A DNA stretch of 64,000 nt from Buchnera aphidicola (Aphis craccivora) (GTDB lineage: Bacteria; Pseudomonadota; Gammaproteobacteria; Enterobacterales; Enterobacteriaceae): positions 124,001-188,000 of the forward strand of contig NZ_CP034897.1 of NCBI RefSeq assembly GCF_005082145.1, read 5' to 3'. Below the pieces are notes generated by a model, which searched no databases, was not told where the DNA came from, and worked only from the letters and a program-made list of their open reading frames with translations. How positions within the stretch are numbered: the first letter of the stretch is position 1; every line of letters begins with the position of its first letter. Made by a program: the position numbers and the translations under genes. Of this stretch, positions 8,667 through 20,170 are shown piece by piece.

Positions 8667-11072
8667 ATGAAATTTAGTGAAAAATGGTTGCGTGAATGGG
8701 TTAACCCTAAAATAGAAAGCATTATTTTAAGTGAGCAGATTATCAATTCTGGAATAGAAATTGAATCTATTGAAAAATTTTCTCCTTTATTTAAAGGTGT
8801 AGTAGTTGGAAAAATAATTTCTTGTATTACACATCCTACATTAAATAATCTAAAAATAGTTAAAGTTGATGTCGGAAAAAAAAATTTATTAAATATTTTA
8901 TGTAAAGCTTCTAATTGTTGTAATAAAATGAAAGTTGCGGTGGCTATGACGGGAAGTGTATTAGCTAATAGTATAAAAATCAATTTAAAACAGTTTCAGA
9001 ATCAAAAATCTGAAGGTATGCTATGTTCTTTTTCGGAGTTAGGTTTGTTTGATTCAAACGACAATAAAATTATTGAATTTCCTAAAACCACTCCAATAGG
9101 GATTAATGTTAATGATTATTTTTTGCTAGAAGATAATCTTATAAAAGTAAATGTTACTCCTAATCGACCAGATGGATTGAGTATTATAGGGATCGCTCGT
9201 AATATAGCAGCCATAAATAATATAAATATAACTCCATTAAAAGAAAAAAATAATCTTGTTACTATTCAAAACAAATTTCCAATTTATGTTGACTCAGAAA
9301 AAAAAGATGTTAATTTTTTTGGAAGAGTAATTGCAAATGTAAACATTGATGTACAAACTCCATTTTGGATGAAAAAAAAATTATTCATGTCTGATATGTT
9401 ATCAGAAAATATAATAATAAATATTATTAATTATGTTTTAATTGAAATTGGTCAGCCTTTAAATGTACTAAATGCAGATATAATAGATACTTTTATTCAA
9501 ATTAAAAAAACTAATGAAAAAAATATTTTGTATTTAAAAAAAGATCTTAAAATAATATTAAATAAAAATATATTAGTTTTTTCTGATAAATCAAAGATAT
9601 TATTTATCCCTGGTAACTTAAATTCTCATTGCTTAGAAATAAATAAAAATACTAAAAATATATTTTTAATTTCATATTCAGTAGATCAAGAATCTCTGTT
9701 TAATATTAATAAAATTATTGGCCCTAATAATATTCTTAATTACCATAATTACGGTATTGATTTTTCGCTTCAAAAATACGCAATAGAATATGCAACAGAT
9801 TTAATCTTAAAAATATGCAGTGGAAATGCAGGAGAAATTACTTCTTATACAAATAATGCTTGTTTAAAATATAGAAATAAAATTCAATTATATTATAAAA
9901 ATATTAAAAAAATAGCTGGTTTTTTTATTGATTCTAAAATTTTATTAAATATTCTATTACGTCTTGAATATCAGATAGAAGATAAAAAGAAATATTGGAA
10001 TGTCACCCCTCCTACTTGGAGATTTGATATATTAATAGAAGAAGATGTAATAGGTGATATACTTCGTATATATGGTTATAATAATATTCCATTAACCCCA
10101 TTAAAAGAAAGCTTTAATTTTTACAATCAAAATGATGATTACAAAAAAGATGATATATTAAATCAATCAGCAACTTTACTTATAAATAGAGGATATCATG
10201 AAGTAATTACTTATTCATTTATTGATCCAATTTTACAGAATCATATTTTTTCAAAAAATGATAAAGAATTATTTATTTCTAATCCTATTTCTAAAGATCT
10301 TTCGTGTATGCGTATATCATTATGGCCAGGCCTTCTTAAAACTCTTTTGTATAATAAAAATCGAAAACAAGATAGTGTTCGTTTGTTTGAAAAAGGTTTA
10401 TGCTTTTCAATGGATGATCACAAAACTCTTGGAGTAAATCAAACAATGTTTTTAGCAGGTATAATTAGTGGTTTTAATGGTAAAGAAAACTGGTTTTCTA
10501 AAAGAAGAAAAGTAGATTTTTATGATTTAAAAGGCGATTTAGAGTCTATATTGGAATTAATGTGTGGCTCAAGTAGTTATGAAATAAAAAATAAAAAAGT
10601 ATTAGGTTTACATCCAAATCAAAGTGCGCAAATTTTTTTAAATGATAACATTATTGGTAATTTTGGTAAAATAGATCCGAGCTTAGAAAGAAAACTAGAT
10701 ATAGATCATAATACGTTTTTATTTGAATTATTAATTGATAAAATTTTTGATTTAAAAGTTTTTAAAGATTTTAAATTCAAAGAGTATTCTAAGTTTCCAA
10801 GTAGTCGTCGTGATATTTCAATATTAATATCAGAAAATATTTCATATTCCGATATTATAAAAGTATGTAAAAATTGTTTTTCAGATAAAAAAGTAGATAT
10901 TAATCTATTTGATATTTATTCATGTAAAGAATTTTCTAGTAAAAAAAGTTTAGCGATTAGTTTTACTTTTCAAGATTCAAAAAAAACTTTAAAAGAAAAT
11001 GAAATCAATTTAATGCTCGATTATTGCATTAGAACATTAATAAATACATTTCAAATTGTTTTAAGGAAATAA
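8667..11072 (+). CDS. pheT: phenylalanyl-tRNA synthetase beta chain with degenerate editing domain
   Basis: Beta subunit of PheRS, 801 residues (E. coli 795). The N-terminal tRNA-binding EMAP/OB-like part (about 40-150), the B5 domain and the C-terminal anticodon-binding FDX-ACB domain are all recognisable. The B3/B4 editing domain (about residues 215-400) is poorly conserved. The E. coli segment with H265 (GQPMHAFD) is GQPLNVLN here, with Asn replacing His. The E. coli segment GLHTDASHRYERG, which contains T354, has become [12 protein letters not shown]. Charging of Phe should be intact; hydrolysis of Tyr-tRNA-Phe is probably lost. Its stop is 4 bases from the ihfA start. Confidence 0.96.
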   Translation: MKFSEKWLREWVNPKIESIILSEQIINSGIEIESIEKFSPLFKGVVVGKIISCITHPTLNNLKIVKVDVGKKNLLNILCKASNCCNKMKVAVAMTGSVLANSIKINLKQFQNQKSEGMLCSFSELGLFDSNDNKIIEFPKTTPIGINVNDYFLLEDNLIKVNVTPNRPDGLSIIGIARNIAAINNINITPLKEKNNLVTIQNKFPIYVDSEKKDVNFFGRVIANVNIDVQTPFWMKKKLFMSDMLSENIIINIINYVLIEIGQPLNVLNADIIDTFIQIKKTNEKNILYLKKDLKIILNKNILVFSDKSKILFIPGNLNSHCLEINKNTKNIFLISYSVDQESLFNINKIIGPNNILNYHNYGIDFSLQKYAIEYATDLILKICSGNAGEITSYTNNACLKYRNKIQLYYKNIKKIAGFFIDSKILLNILLRLEYQIEDKKKYWNVTPPTWRFDILIEEDVIGDILRIYGYNNIPLTPLKESFNFYNQNDDYKKDDILNQSATLLINRGYHEVITYSFIDPILQNHIFSKNDKELFISNPISKDLSCMRISLWPGLLKTLLYNKNRKQDSVRLFEKGLCFSMDDHKTLGVNQTMFLAGIISGFNGKENWFSKRRKVDFYDLKGDLESILELMCGSSSYEIKNKKVLGLHPNQSAQIFLNDNIIGNFGKIDPSLERKLDIDHNTFLFELLIDKIFDLKVFKDFKFKEYSKFPSSRRDISILISENISYSDIIKVCKNCFSDKKVDINLFDIYSCKEFSSKKSLAISFTFQDSKKTLKENEINLMLDYCIRTLINTFQIVLRK

Positions 11073-11076
11073 ACTT

Positions 11077-11379
11077 ATGGTACTAACAAAATCTGAAATT
11101 TCAGAAAATTTATTTGAAAAATTAAAATTAACTAAACGTGATTCAAAAGCATGCGTAGAGTTTTTTTTTGAAGAAGTAAGAAAATCTTTAGAAAAAGGAG
11201 AAAATGTTAAATTATCTGGATTTGGAAGTTTTCAATTAAAAGACAAAAAAGAACGTCCAGGTAGAAATCCAAAAACAGGAGAAAAAGTAGTTATTTCCAA
11301 AAGACGAGTTGTTACTTTTAAAGCTGGTCAAAAATTAAAAAATCGTATTGAAAATTGTTTTATAAAAGTTAAAAATTAA
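11077..11379 (+). CDS. ihfA: integration host factor alpha subunit
   Basis: DNA-bending protein of the HU/IHF family that works as a heterodimer with IhfB, which is not in this window. Length 100, against 99 in E. coli. The beta-arm PGRNPKTGE contains the intercalating proline (P65), as in E. coli IHF-alpha. A T9 run encoding FFF near residue 30 is in frame. Position directly after pheT matches E. coli. Confidence 0.95.
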   Translation: MVLTKSEISENLFEKLKLTKRDSKACVEFFFEEVRKSLEKGENVKLSGFGSFQLKDKKERPGRNPKTGEKVVISKRRVVTFKAGQKLKNRIENCFIKVKN

Positions 11380-11410
11380 TATTTAGTTAAATTTTTTAAA
11401 GAAATGAAAT

Positions 11411-12493
11411 ATGAATCTTAGTAATTTTTCTTTTGAGATACCAAAGTCATTGATAGCTTTTTATCCTTCTTGGGTACGTAGTCAATGTCGTTTGATGATA
11501 ATTAATGGTTATACAGGTCAAATAACTCATAAATTTTTTTTTGATATTATAAATGAAATTAATTCTAGTGATTTAGTTATTTTTAATAATACGGAAGTTA
11601 TTCCTGCTCGTTTATCTGGTTTTAAAGAAAGCGGAGGAAAAGTTGAGGTTTTACTTGAAAAAGTATTAAACAATAATAATATACTTGCATATCTTAAATC
11701 ATCAAATCCAGTGAAAATTAATTCTAATCTTTTTTTTGGAAAATATAATGAAATTAAAGGCTCTATAATTAGTTATAGAAAACCATTTTATGAAATTAAA
11801 TTTAATAATAGTGAGATTTCATCTATTCATATTTTTAATAAAATTGGACATATACCTTTACCACCTTATATTAAAAGAAAAAACATAAAATTAGATCAAC
11901 ATCTATACCAAACTATATATAAAAAAAATTTAGGTTCGATAGCAGCGCCAACTGCAGGTTTGCATTTTGATTTACCGTTATTACGTGCTCTTTTTAAAAA
12001 AAAGGTAAATATAGATTTTGTAACATTACATATAGGTAGTGGTACATTTCAACCTATTAGAACTATAGAAATAGAAAAACATGTTATGCATTCTGAATGG
12101 GTTAGTGTTTCTTCAGATTTAATTAATAAAATTAAAATATGTAAAAAAAATGGAGGTCGTGTAATAGCTGTTGGAACTACTACATTACGCGCTTTGGAAA
12201 GTGCGTACAATTCAACTTCATGGAATAATTCAGAAAATTATTCAAATAATACTAATATCTTTATATATCCTGGTTACAAACATAAAGTTGTTGATGCATT
12301 AATTACTAATTTTCATTTTCCTGAATCAACGTTAATTATGTTGGTCTCTTCTTTTTTAGGTTATCGTAACACTATTAATGCTTATTTTGAAGCAATTAAG
12401 AAAAAATATCGATTTTTTAGTTATGGAGATGCGATGTACATTACATATAATAAATTAGCTCCTTATGAAAAAATAAAAAGCAAAAAATTCTGA
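11411..12493 (+). CDS. queA: S-adenosylmethionine:tRNA ribosyltransferase-isomerase
   Basis: Adds the epoxycyclopentane ring to 7-aminomethyl-7-deazaguanine in tRNA, the step after Tgt in queuosine synthesis. The 360 residues align with E. coli QueA (356). The ASTAGLHF-like motif appears as APTAGLHFD, followed by HIGSGTFQP and [13 protein letters not shown] near the C terminus. The gene starts an E. coli-like queA-tgt-yajC run. The genes that make the deazaguanine precursor are not in this window. Confidence 0.95.
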   Translation: MNLSNFSFEIPKSLIAFYPSWVRSQCRLMIINGYTGQITHKFFFDIINEINSSDLVIFNNTEVIPARLSGFKESGGKVEVLLEKVLNNNNILAYLKSSNPVKINSNLFFGKYNEIKGSIISYRKPFYEIKFNNSEISSIHIFNKIGHIPLPPYIKRKNIKLDQHLYQTIYKKNLGSIAAPTAGLHFDLPLLRALFKKKVNIDFVTLHIGSGTFQPIRTIEIEKHVMHSEWVSVSSDLINKIKICKKNGGRVIAVGTTTLRALESAYNSTSWNNSENYSNNTNIFIYPGYKHKVVDALITNFHFPESTLIMLVSSFLGYRNTINAYFEAIKKKYRFFSYGDAMYITYNKLAPYEKIKSKKF

Positions 12494-12503
12494 TTTAAAA
12501 TAA

Positions 12504-13634
<1,131 letters not shown>

Positions 13635-13674
13635 ATTTATTATTTATTAATATTGTACGAAGGAGTTTCATGCA

Positions 13675-14031
13675 ATGAATTTTTTAATTGAAAATGCATA
13701 TGCTACATTGAGTCAACCAACAGAAAATAATTCTTACTCTTTAGTCGTTATGCTTGTAATCTTTTTATTAATTTTTTATTTTATGCTTTTTCGTCCTCAA
13801 CAAAAAAAAGAAAAAGAACGAAAAAATCTTATGAAATTGATTTCTTTAGGTGATGAAGTAATGACTAATAGTGGTTTTTTAGGTCGCGTAAAAAACATTA
13901 CAGAAAATGGATATATTTTATTAGAACTCAATAATACAAATGAAGTTTTTATAAAAAAAGATTTTATAATTTCATTGCTTCCTAAAAATACTTTAGAATC
14001 TTTAAAAAAAGTAAATAATAAAAACTCTTAA
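13675..14031 (+). CDS. yajC: YajC, accessory subunit of the Sec translocase
   Basis: Small inner-membrane protein of 118 residues (E. coli 110). One transmembrane segment spans about residues 22-40 (SLVVMLVIFLLIFYFMLF), followed by the RPQQKKEKE motif and a cytoplasmic domain (GDEVMTNSGFLGRV). In E. coli yajC is followed by secD and secF; here it is followed directly by convergent glyS with no secDF at the locus. The ATG at 13670 is out of frame and stops at once, so 13675 is the start; AAGGAG lies about 10 bases upstream. Confidence 0.94.
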   Translation: MNFLIENAYATLSQPTENNSYSLVVMLVIFLLIFYFMLFRPQQKKEKERKNLMKLISLGDEVMTNSGFLGRVKNITENGYILLELNNTNEVFIKKDFIISLLPKNTLESLKKVNNKNS

Positions 14032-14054
14032 TTAAATGTTTTGAATAAATTGTT

Positions 14055-16121
14055 TTAATATAAAAAAGAAAAGTTTGCAATTCTAAAAAAGATTGTTTCT
14101 ACTTTTTTTAATAAAATTAATCTATTATTTTTAATTTTAGGATCACAATGATTAATTTTTACTTGATTAAAAAAGTTATTTATAGGATTTTCAAAATTTT
14201 TTAATCTTAATAAGATTTTTTTATAATTTTGTTCTATAAATAATTTTTTTGTATCATGATTGAAATTTTTTATTTCTTTAAATAAGAGCTTTTCTTCTTC
14301 TTTTTGAATTAGATTTATATCAATTTCATTATTGATTATGTATTTTTTATAAACTTTTAATATATTAGATATTCTTTTAATCGTCAAAAAAATTGATTTT
14401 GACTGTTTTGTTTCTTTAAAATCTGATATTGCTTTAATTTTTTGATCTACATCTAAAATTTCTGTTAATTGAAAAGATAGTACTGATTTAATTATTTGAA
14501 TGTTATATCCTTTTTTTTCATAAAAAAATGATAATCTCAGTTTTAAAAAATCCATGATTTTATTAGATATTAATTTGTAATCTACTTCTCTTTTATTATA
14601 AAATTCAAGACTATTAAAAATTAAAAATTTTAAGTCTAAAGACATTTTATTATTAATAATAATACGTATTATTCCTAATGCAGCTCTTCTTAAAGCAAAT
14701 GGATCTTTATTTGATGATGGTATTTGGTTAATTAAAAACATACCACATAAAGTATCTATTTTATCAGCAATTGATAATATAGACCCCATAATACTAGATG
14801 GAAGTTTATCTTCAGAAAAAGATGGCAAATATTGTTCTTTGATAGAAATAGCAATTTCATATTTTTCATGATTTTTAATGGCATAATACATACCAATTAT
14901 CCCTTGTAACTCTGGGAATTCAGATACCATATCTGTAATTAAATCACATTTTGACAACATTGCTAATTTAATTAAATCAATTTTATTACTATTATTAGAC
15001 ATTAAATCTACAAGTGATTTTAATCGCATAGTTTTATCATATAATGTTCCTAAATTTTTATAAAATAAAACTTTTTTTAATAATGGAAGATAGTCTAATA
15101 ATTTTATTTGATTGTCTTTATTTAAAAAAAACATTACATCAGATAGTCTAGCTTCCATAACTTTTTCATTTCCTAATATAATCTGATGATTATTTTTTGA
15201 ATTAATATTACTTATAAAAGTAAAATATGGTAAAAGTTTTTTTTGATGATATATTGGAAAACATTTTTGTTGTTTTTCTATAATATAGATAAGAATTTCA
15301 TTTGGTATATGTTTAATATATTCTTCTTTAAAATGAGCTAAAAGACCTTTAGGAGATTCTACTATTGAATTTATTTCGTCTAAAAGAACATAATTTATTT
15401 GGGTATATCCATTAACTTGTTTAGCAGTTTTTTTTATTTCTATTTTAATTTTTTCTTTACGAGCTTCATAATCAGCTATTATATAACTTTCTTTTAGTAA
15501 AATAGATGGATATTCTTGAGCATGATTAAGGTGTATGTTTTTTTCTTTGCAAGAGATGTGATTATGAACTTTATTTTTAGAAAAAACATTAAAAATTTTG
15601 TTATTAATTATTTTATTATCTAACATCATTAAAACATTTCGAATAGGTCGAAAAAATTTAGCATTATTTACTTCCCATCGCATTAAATTTTTAATATTAA
15701 TTTTTTTTAATGATATTTCTACTATTTTAGGAAGTGATATTTCAATATTTTCTTGTTTTTGTTTTACATAGTGTACTAACCAACTACCTTGTTTATTTTT
15801 TAATTGACTTGCTTTATTTATTTCAATACCAACATTTTTTGCCCATGAACATGCAGCTTTTGTTGGAGTTCCATCTTTATTAAATGAACATTTTAGAGAA
15901 GGTCCTTTTTTTAAAATTTTTTTTGTTTTTTCAGTATCATCAATATCTATAATTTTTAATGCCAATCTTCTAGGAGTAGCAAAATAATCAACTTGTTTGT
16001 ATTTAATATTATAAAATTTTAATTCATCAATAAAGCTTTTATAAAATGAAATGATTAAATGATATAATATTTTAGCAGGTAATTCTTCTGTTCCTATTTC
16101 AACTAAAAATGTTTTTTTCAT
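14055..16121 (-). CDS. glyS: glycyl-tRNA synthetase beta chain
   Basis: Large subunit of the bacterial alpha2-beta2 GlyRS, which recognises tRNA-Gly. The 688 residues compare with 689 in E. coli. The N terminus MKKTFLVEIGTEELPAK is diagnostic, and the central GNEKVMEARLSDVMFF and IADKIDTLCGMF segments are well conserved. The C-terminal half is lysine- and isoleucine-rich and more diverged. It lies 31 bp after glyQ, so the two are probably co-transcribed. It converges on yajC with only 23 bp between stops. Confidence 0.96.
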   Translation of the reverse strand: MKKTFLVEIGTEELPAKILYHLIISFYKSFIDELKFYNIKYKQVDYFATPRRLALKIIDIDDTEKTKKILKKGPSLKCSFNKDGTPTKAACSWAKNVGIEINKASQLKNKQGSWLVHYVKQKQENIEISLPKIVEISLKKINIKNLMRWEVNNAKFFRPIRNVLMMLDNKIINNKIFNVFSKNKVHNHISCKEKNIHLNHAQEYPSILLKESYIIADYEARKEKIKIEIKKTAKQVNGYTQINYVLLDEINSIVESPKGLLAHFKEEYIKHIPNEILIYIIEKQQKCFPIYHQKKLLPYFTFISNINSKNNHQIILGNEKVMEARLSDVMFFLNKDNQIKLLDYLPLLKKVLFYKNLGTLYDKTMRLKSLVDLMSNNSNKIDLIKLAMLSKCDLITDMVSEFPELQGIIGMYYAIKNHEKYEIAISIKEQYLPSFSEDKLPSSIMGSILSIADKIDTLCGMFLINQIPSSNKDPFALRRAALGIIRIIINNKMSLDLKFLIFNSLEFYNKREVDYKLISNKIMDFLKLRLSFFYEKKGYNIQIIKSVLSFQLTEILDVDQKIKAISDFKETKQSKSIFLTIKRISNILKVYKKYIINNEIDINLIQKEEEKLLFKEIKNFNHDTKKLFIEQNYKKILLRLKNFENPINNFFNQVKINHCDPKIKNNRLILLKKVETIFFRIANFSFLY

Positions 16122-16152
16122 TTTTTTCTCTTTTTACTGGTTTAATAAAATT

Positions 16153-17028
16153 TTATTTTTTTAAATTTAAATATTCTTGTGCAACTTTTTTAGTCAAACT
16201 TCTAATTTTTAAAATATAATTTTGACGTTCACTAGCAGATATCGCTTTTCTTGCGTCTAATAGATTAAAAACATGATTTGCTTGTAATATTTTTTCATAT
16301 GCTACTAATAATAATGGTTTTTTAAAATTTATTAAATTGTTTGCTTCAAATATATATTTCTCAAAATATTCAAATAATAAATCAATGTTTGAATATTCGA
16401 AATTATATTTTGATTGTTCTATTTCGTTTTGTTTAAAAATATCACCATAAGTAATTGTTTGGAATTTGTTTGAATCCCAAATTAAATCATATACATTTGA
16501 TTGATCTTGCATATGCATTGCTATTCTTTCTAAGCCATATGTAATTTCTACAGTTACAGGATTACATTCTATGCCACCTACTTGTTGAAAATAAGTAAAT
16601 TGAGTAATTTCCATTCCGTTTAACCAAACTTCCCATCCAATACCCCAGGCACCTAAAGTAGGATTTTCCCAGTTATCTTCTATAAAACGTATATCATTAT
16701 TTTTTTCATCTATTTTAAGTGCATTTAATGATTCCAAATACATATTTTGAATATTTTTAACAGGAGGTTTGATAATCACTTGAAATTGGTAGTAATTTTG
16801 TAAACGATTTGGATTTTTTGCATATCTACCATCAGTAGGTCGTCTGCAACATTGCACATAAGCAGCTTTGATAGGTTCAAAACCGAGTGTTCTTAAAAAT
16901 GTTACATTATGAAATGTACCAGCACCCATTGGTAAGTCTAATGGTTGAAAAATAGTACATTCTTGTTTAATCCAATATTTTTTTAAAACTTGAATTAAGT
17001 TATAAAAAGTATTGTAATGATTTTTCAT
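16153..17028 (-). CDS. glyQ: glycyl-tRNA synthetase alpha chain
   Basis: Catalytic subunit of the two-chain GlyRS. The 291 residues compare with 303 in E. coli, the shortfall being at the C terminus. Hallmarks include [54 protein letters not shown] and [11 protein letters not shown]. The promoter should lie in the 125-bp divergent gap shared with folE. First gene of glyQ-glyS. Confidence 0.97.
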   Translation of the reverse strand: MKNHYNTFYNLIQVLKKYWIKQECTIFQPLDLPMGAGTFHNVTFLRTLGFEPIKAAYVQCCRRPTDGRYAKNPNRLQNYYQFQVIIKPPVKNIQNMYLESLNALKIDEKNNDIRFIEDNWENPTLGAWGIGWEVWLNGMEITQFTYFQQVGGIECNPVTVEITYGLERIAMHMQDQSNVYDLIWDSNKFQTITYGDIFKQNEIEQSKYNFEYSNIDLLFEYFEKYIFEANNLINFKKPLLLVAYEKILQANHVFNLLDARKAISASERQNYILKIRSLTKKVAQEYLNLKK

Positions 17029-17153
17029 TTTATACCTTAAGAATGAATAGTATTTATTTTTGTATATTATACGTAATGATGTTTATAATTTATATATTTT
17101 GTAGATACAAATCATATAAAATATAATTTTTAATATTAAGGAGAAATTTTAAT

Positions 17154-17816
17154 ATGATTAAAATTAGCAAAGAAGCTAAATTAGCGCGTAATATTTTATT
17201 GTCTACGGGATTAGAAAATCCTATTTTAAAAGAATACAATGGTATAGAAAAAAAAGAAAGAGAATTCTTAATTGCTAAATATATGTATAAAATTATGTGT
17301 ATTTTAAATTTAGATTTAAAAAATGATAGTTTAAAAGACACTCCAATTCGTATATCAAAAATGTATAATAATGAAATTTTTTCAGGTTTAGATTATAAGA
17401 ATTTTCCAAAAATTACATTTGTAGAAAATACAATAAAATCAAATGATATGATTGTTGTTCGTGACATTATATTAATGAGTACTTGTGAACATCATTTTAT
17501 TACTATTCATGGAAAAGCTAGCGTTGCATATATTCCTAAAAATAAAATTATTGGGTTATCTAAAATAAATAGGATTGTACAGTTTTATTCAAAACGACCT
17601 CAAATTCAAGAACGTCTTACTAAACAAATATTATTAGTACTACAAGTTCTACTTAATACTAAAGATGTTGCAATTGTTCTTCATATGGATCACTTTTGTG
17701 TTAAGGCGCGTGGTATTTGTGATGTAAATAGTGTAGCTATTACTTCGTCTCTACAAGGATTATTTAAAAGCGAAAAAAGTATTCGTGATGAATTTTTTTT
17801 TAAAAATAATATATAA
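17154..17816 (+). CDS. folE: GTP cyclohydrolase I
   Basis: Converts GTP to 7,8-dihydroneopterin triphosphate, the first committed step of folate synthesis. The 220 residues compare with 222 in E. coli. The zinc ligands C111 and H114 (STCEHH) and C182 (HFCVKARG) are in place, and LSKINRIVQFYSKRPQIQERL is a family signature. AAGGAG precedes the ATG by a short AT spacer. The folate pathway is also represented in this window by folA and a frameshifted folC. Confidence 0.96.
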   Translation: MIKISKEAKLARNILLSTGLENPILKEYNGIEKKEREFLIAKYMYKIMCILNLDLKNDSLKDTPIRISKMYNNEIFSGLDYKNFPKITFVENTIKSNDMIVVRDIILMSTCEHHFITIHGKASVAYIPKNKIIGLSKINRIVQFYSKRPQIQERLTKQILLVLQVLLNTKDVAIVLHMDHFCVKARGICDVNSVAITSSLQGLFKSEKSIRDEFFFKNNI

Positions 17817-17963
17817 GAACAATATATTCAATTTATTTGATTGATTAAAATATTATTTCTCAGTATGATATGATCTTTAATTTATAAATATTTTGATATT
17901 TGAATAAATTTTTAATAAAATATAATCAATTTTAAATATTTTAAAATTTAATGGAAAAGTTAA

Positions 17964-18803
17964 ATGAGATATATTGGTGCTCATGTTAGTTCTGCAGGTG
18001 GTTTAGAAAAAGCAGTTTTTCGAGCGTTTCAATTAAAAGCTACAGCTTTTTCATTTTTTACTAAAAATCAATTGCAATGGTCTGCGTTACCTTTAAGTTT
18101 AATAGAAATAGATAATTTTAAAAAAGCTTGTAATCAATATAATTTCTTTTTTGAAAAAATTATACCTCATAGTAGTTACTTAATTAATTTAGGTCATCCT
18201 GATGATAATTTATTAAAAAAATCTCGTGTAGCATTTATTAACGAAATAAAACGTTGTGATGATTTAGGATTATTTTTTCTAAATTTTCATCCAGGTAGTC
18301 ATTTAAATCAAATTTCAGAAATGGATTGTTTATCAAGAATTTCTGAATCAATTAATATAGCTTTAGAGCAAACTAAAAATATAGTCGCTGTAATAGAAAA
18401 TACCGCAGGTCAGGGTACTAATGTGGGATATCGTTTTGAACATTTATATGAAATTATAAATAAAATAGATGATAAATCTAGAGTAGGAGTTTGCCTGGAT
18501 ACTTGTCATTTATTTGCAGCAGGATATGATTTGCGAACAAAAGAAAATTGTCAAAATATATTCAATAATTTTTTTAATTTAATAGAATTAAAATATTTAA
18601 AATGCTTGCATTTAAATGATTCTAAGAAAGAATTTAATAGTCGTGTTGATCGACATGAAAATTTAGGATTAGGTCAAATTGGAACATTAGTTTTTGAATG
18701 GATTATTAAAAATAAAAGTTTTGATAATATTCCAATGATATTGGAGACCAAAAATTCAAAGATGTGGATAAAAGAAATTTCTTGGCTAAAGTCATTAAAA
18801 TAA
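17964..18803 (+). CDS. nfo: endonuclease IV
   Basis: AP endonuclease of base-excision repair that incises DNA at abasic sites. The 279 residues compare with 285 in E. coli. The TIM-barrel metal-binding motifs are recognisable: [49 protein letters not shown] and [11 protein letters not shown]. It is one of the few repair genes in a gene-poor neighbourhood and stands alone between folE and rplY. Confidence 0.96.
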   Translation: MRYIGAHVSSAGGLEKAVFRAFQLKATAFSFFTKNQLQWSALPLSLIEIDNFKKACNQYNFFFEKIIPHSSYLINLGHPDDNLLKKSRVAFINEIKRCDDLGLFFLNFHPGSHLNQISEMDCLSRISESINIALEQTKNIVAVIENTAGQGTNVGYRFEHLYEIINKIDDKSRVGVCLDTCHLFAAGYDLRTKENCQNIFNNFFNLIELKYLKCLHLNDSKKEFNSRVDRHENLGLGQIGTLVFEWIIKNKSFDNIPMILETKNSKMWIKEISWLKSLK

Positions 18804-18853
18804 TAATAAAATTATTTTTTAATATACGTATTTATCATAAGAGAAAATAAATT

Positions 18854-19138
18854 ATGTTAATTATCAATGCAGAAATAAGAGAAAAAAAAGGAAAAAGTTT
18901 TAGTAGAAAATTACGTATTCAAAATAAGTTTCCTGCTATTTTATATGGTTTAAATAAAACTTCTATACCTCTTACTTTAGATCATAATGCTGTTTTTAAT
19001 TTACAAAGAAAAACAGATTTTTATAAAAATACATTATTGCTATTAATTCAAGGAAAAGAATATAAAGTTAAAGTAAAGGCTGTTCAACGACATGCATTTA
19101 AATTAAAATTATTACACATAGATTTTTTATATGCTTAA
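18854..19138 (+). CDS. rplY: 50S ribosomal protein L25
   Basis: 5S rRNA-binding protein; 94 residues, the same length as E. coli L25. The opening [28 protein letters not shown] and the C terminus [18 protein letters not shown] align without gaps. This is the short enterobacterial form without the CTC extension. GAGA precedes the ATG. Confidence 0.96.
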   Translation: MLIINAEIREKKGKSFSRKLRIQNKFPAILYGLNKTSIPLTLDHNAVFNLQRKTDFYKNTLLLLIQGKEYKVKVKAVQRHAFKLKLLHIDFLYA

Positions 19139-19190
19139 AAATAATTTTTAAATAAATGCGAAATATATTTAAAAAGTAAAATATTTAAAA

Positions 19191-19949
19191 TTATAATATA
19201 GTTGATAAAACTTTTCTAAAAATTAACATTGTAGGATGAAATTGTATTAGTACTAATCCAAAAAATCCAAACAATAAAACTATTATTGAGATAAATCCAA
19301 TGTTTTTTTGAATAATATTCATATTTTCTCTATTTTTTATATGTTTTATTTTCCACCATTTTGATGTTAACCATATTCCTATCCAAATTAAAATAGCAAT
19401 AACTAGTAAAAACCATTTAAAATAATTATTATCAGAATTTGTAGGTATATTAATGGTTATACCTGCAACAATTCCGGGAAAAAAATATACTGGAGGCCAT
19501 AATATACATCCTAGAAAACTAGGCAAAACAAATTTTTTTAATGGTAATTTTAACATTCCAGAAACCATAGGTATTAATGGTCTGGTTGGACCTATAAAAC
19601 GTCCAATTAGTATTGTTAGCATACTATGTTTATTTAATAAATTTTTAGTTTTCTCTAATATTTTGTAGTGCTTTTTTAGAAAAGAAAGATTATGCAGCCA
19701 ATTTTTAAAATATAGTCCAATATAATATGATAACCAATCTCCTAATAAGCATCCTAGTATTCCTACAATCCAAGAAGGATAAAAAGGTAATTTTCCATTA
19801 CCTATAAATGTACCTAATGTTGCCATTAATACTATTCCTGGAAGTAATAATCCAATTAATGCAAGAGACTCTAAAAAAGAAACTACACCTACTATGCAAA
19901 GCGAATATATTAAAGAATGTGTTATTAAAGATGTCAACCAATATTCCAT
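19191..19949 (-). CDS. yabI: DedA-family inner-membrane protein YabI
   Basis: Polytopic membrane protein of the DedA/SNARE-associated family, 252 residues (E. coli YabI 254). Visible features are an N-terminal hydrophobic segment with FLESLALIGLLLPG, the family motif with a conserved glycine and arginine (LIGRFIGPTRPLIPMVSGML), and a C-terminal transmembrane helix. Family members are linked to envelope maintenance and some to polyprenyl-phosphate or phospholipid translocation; the role of YabI itself is unsettled. It is divergent from surA, in E. coli-like neighbourhood order. Confidence 0.9.
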   Translation of the reverse strand: MEYWLTSLITHSLIYSLCIVGVVSFLESLALIGLLLPGIVLMATLGTFIGNGKLPFYPSWIVGILGCLLGDWLSYYIGLYFKNWLHNLSFLKKHYKILEKTKNLLNKHSMLTILIGRFIGPTRPLIPMVSGMLKLPLKKFVLPSFLGCILWPPVYFFPGIVAGITINIPTNSDNNYFKWFLLVIAILIWIGIWLTSKWWKIKHIKNRENMNIIQKNIGFISIIVLLFGFFGLVLIQFHPTMLIFRKVLSTIL

Positions 19950-20066
19950 AAATATCCATTATTAGTTTTGAATGTGATAAATTTTGATATAATATTTTAA
20001 ATTAAATATTTTTATACTTTATAATTTTTTTAATAAAACCTCAAGAAAATATTTTAAAAAGTATTA

Positions 20067-20094
20067 TTAAATTTAATAAACTTATTAAATTTAA
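20067..20094. repeat. AT-only inverted repeat in the yabI-surA gap
   Basis: The arms TTAAATTTAATAA (20067-20079) and TTATTAAATTTAA (20082-20094) are perfect inverted copies separated by two bases. The site is between divergent genes, so a terminator role is unlikely. It may be a chance A/T palindrome or a cruciform or protein-binding site. The rest of the 220-bp gap shows nothing recognisable. Confidence 0.35.
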
Positions 20095-20170
20095 AATTTT
20101 TTAATACAGATTAAGGATTATATATTAAAATATCATAATATAAAAATTTAACAACATAAGAAGAAGCAAA

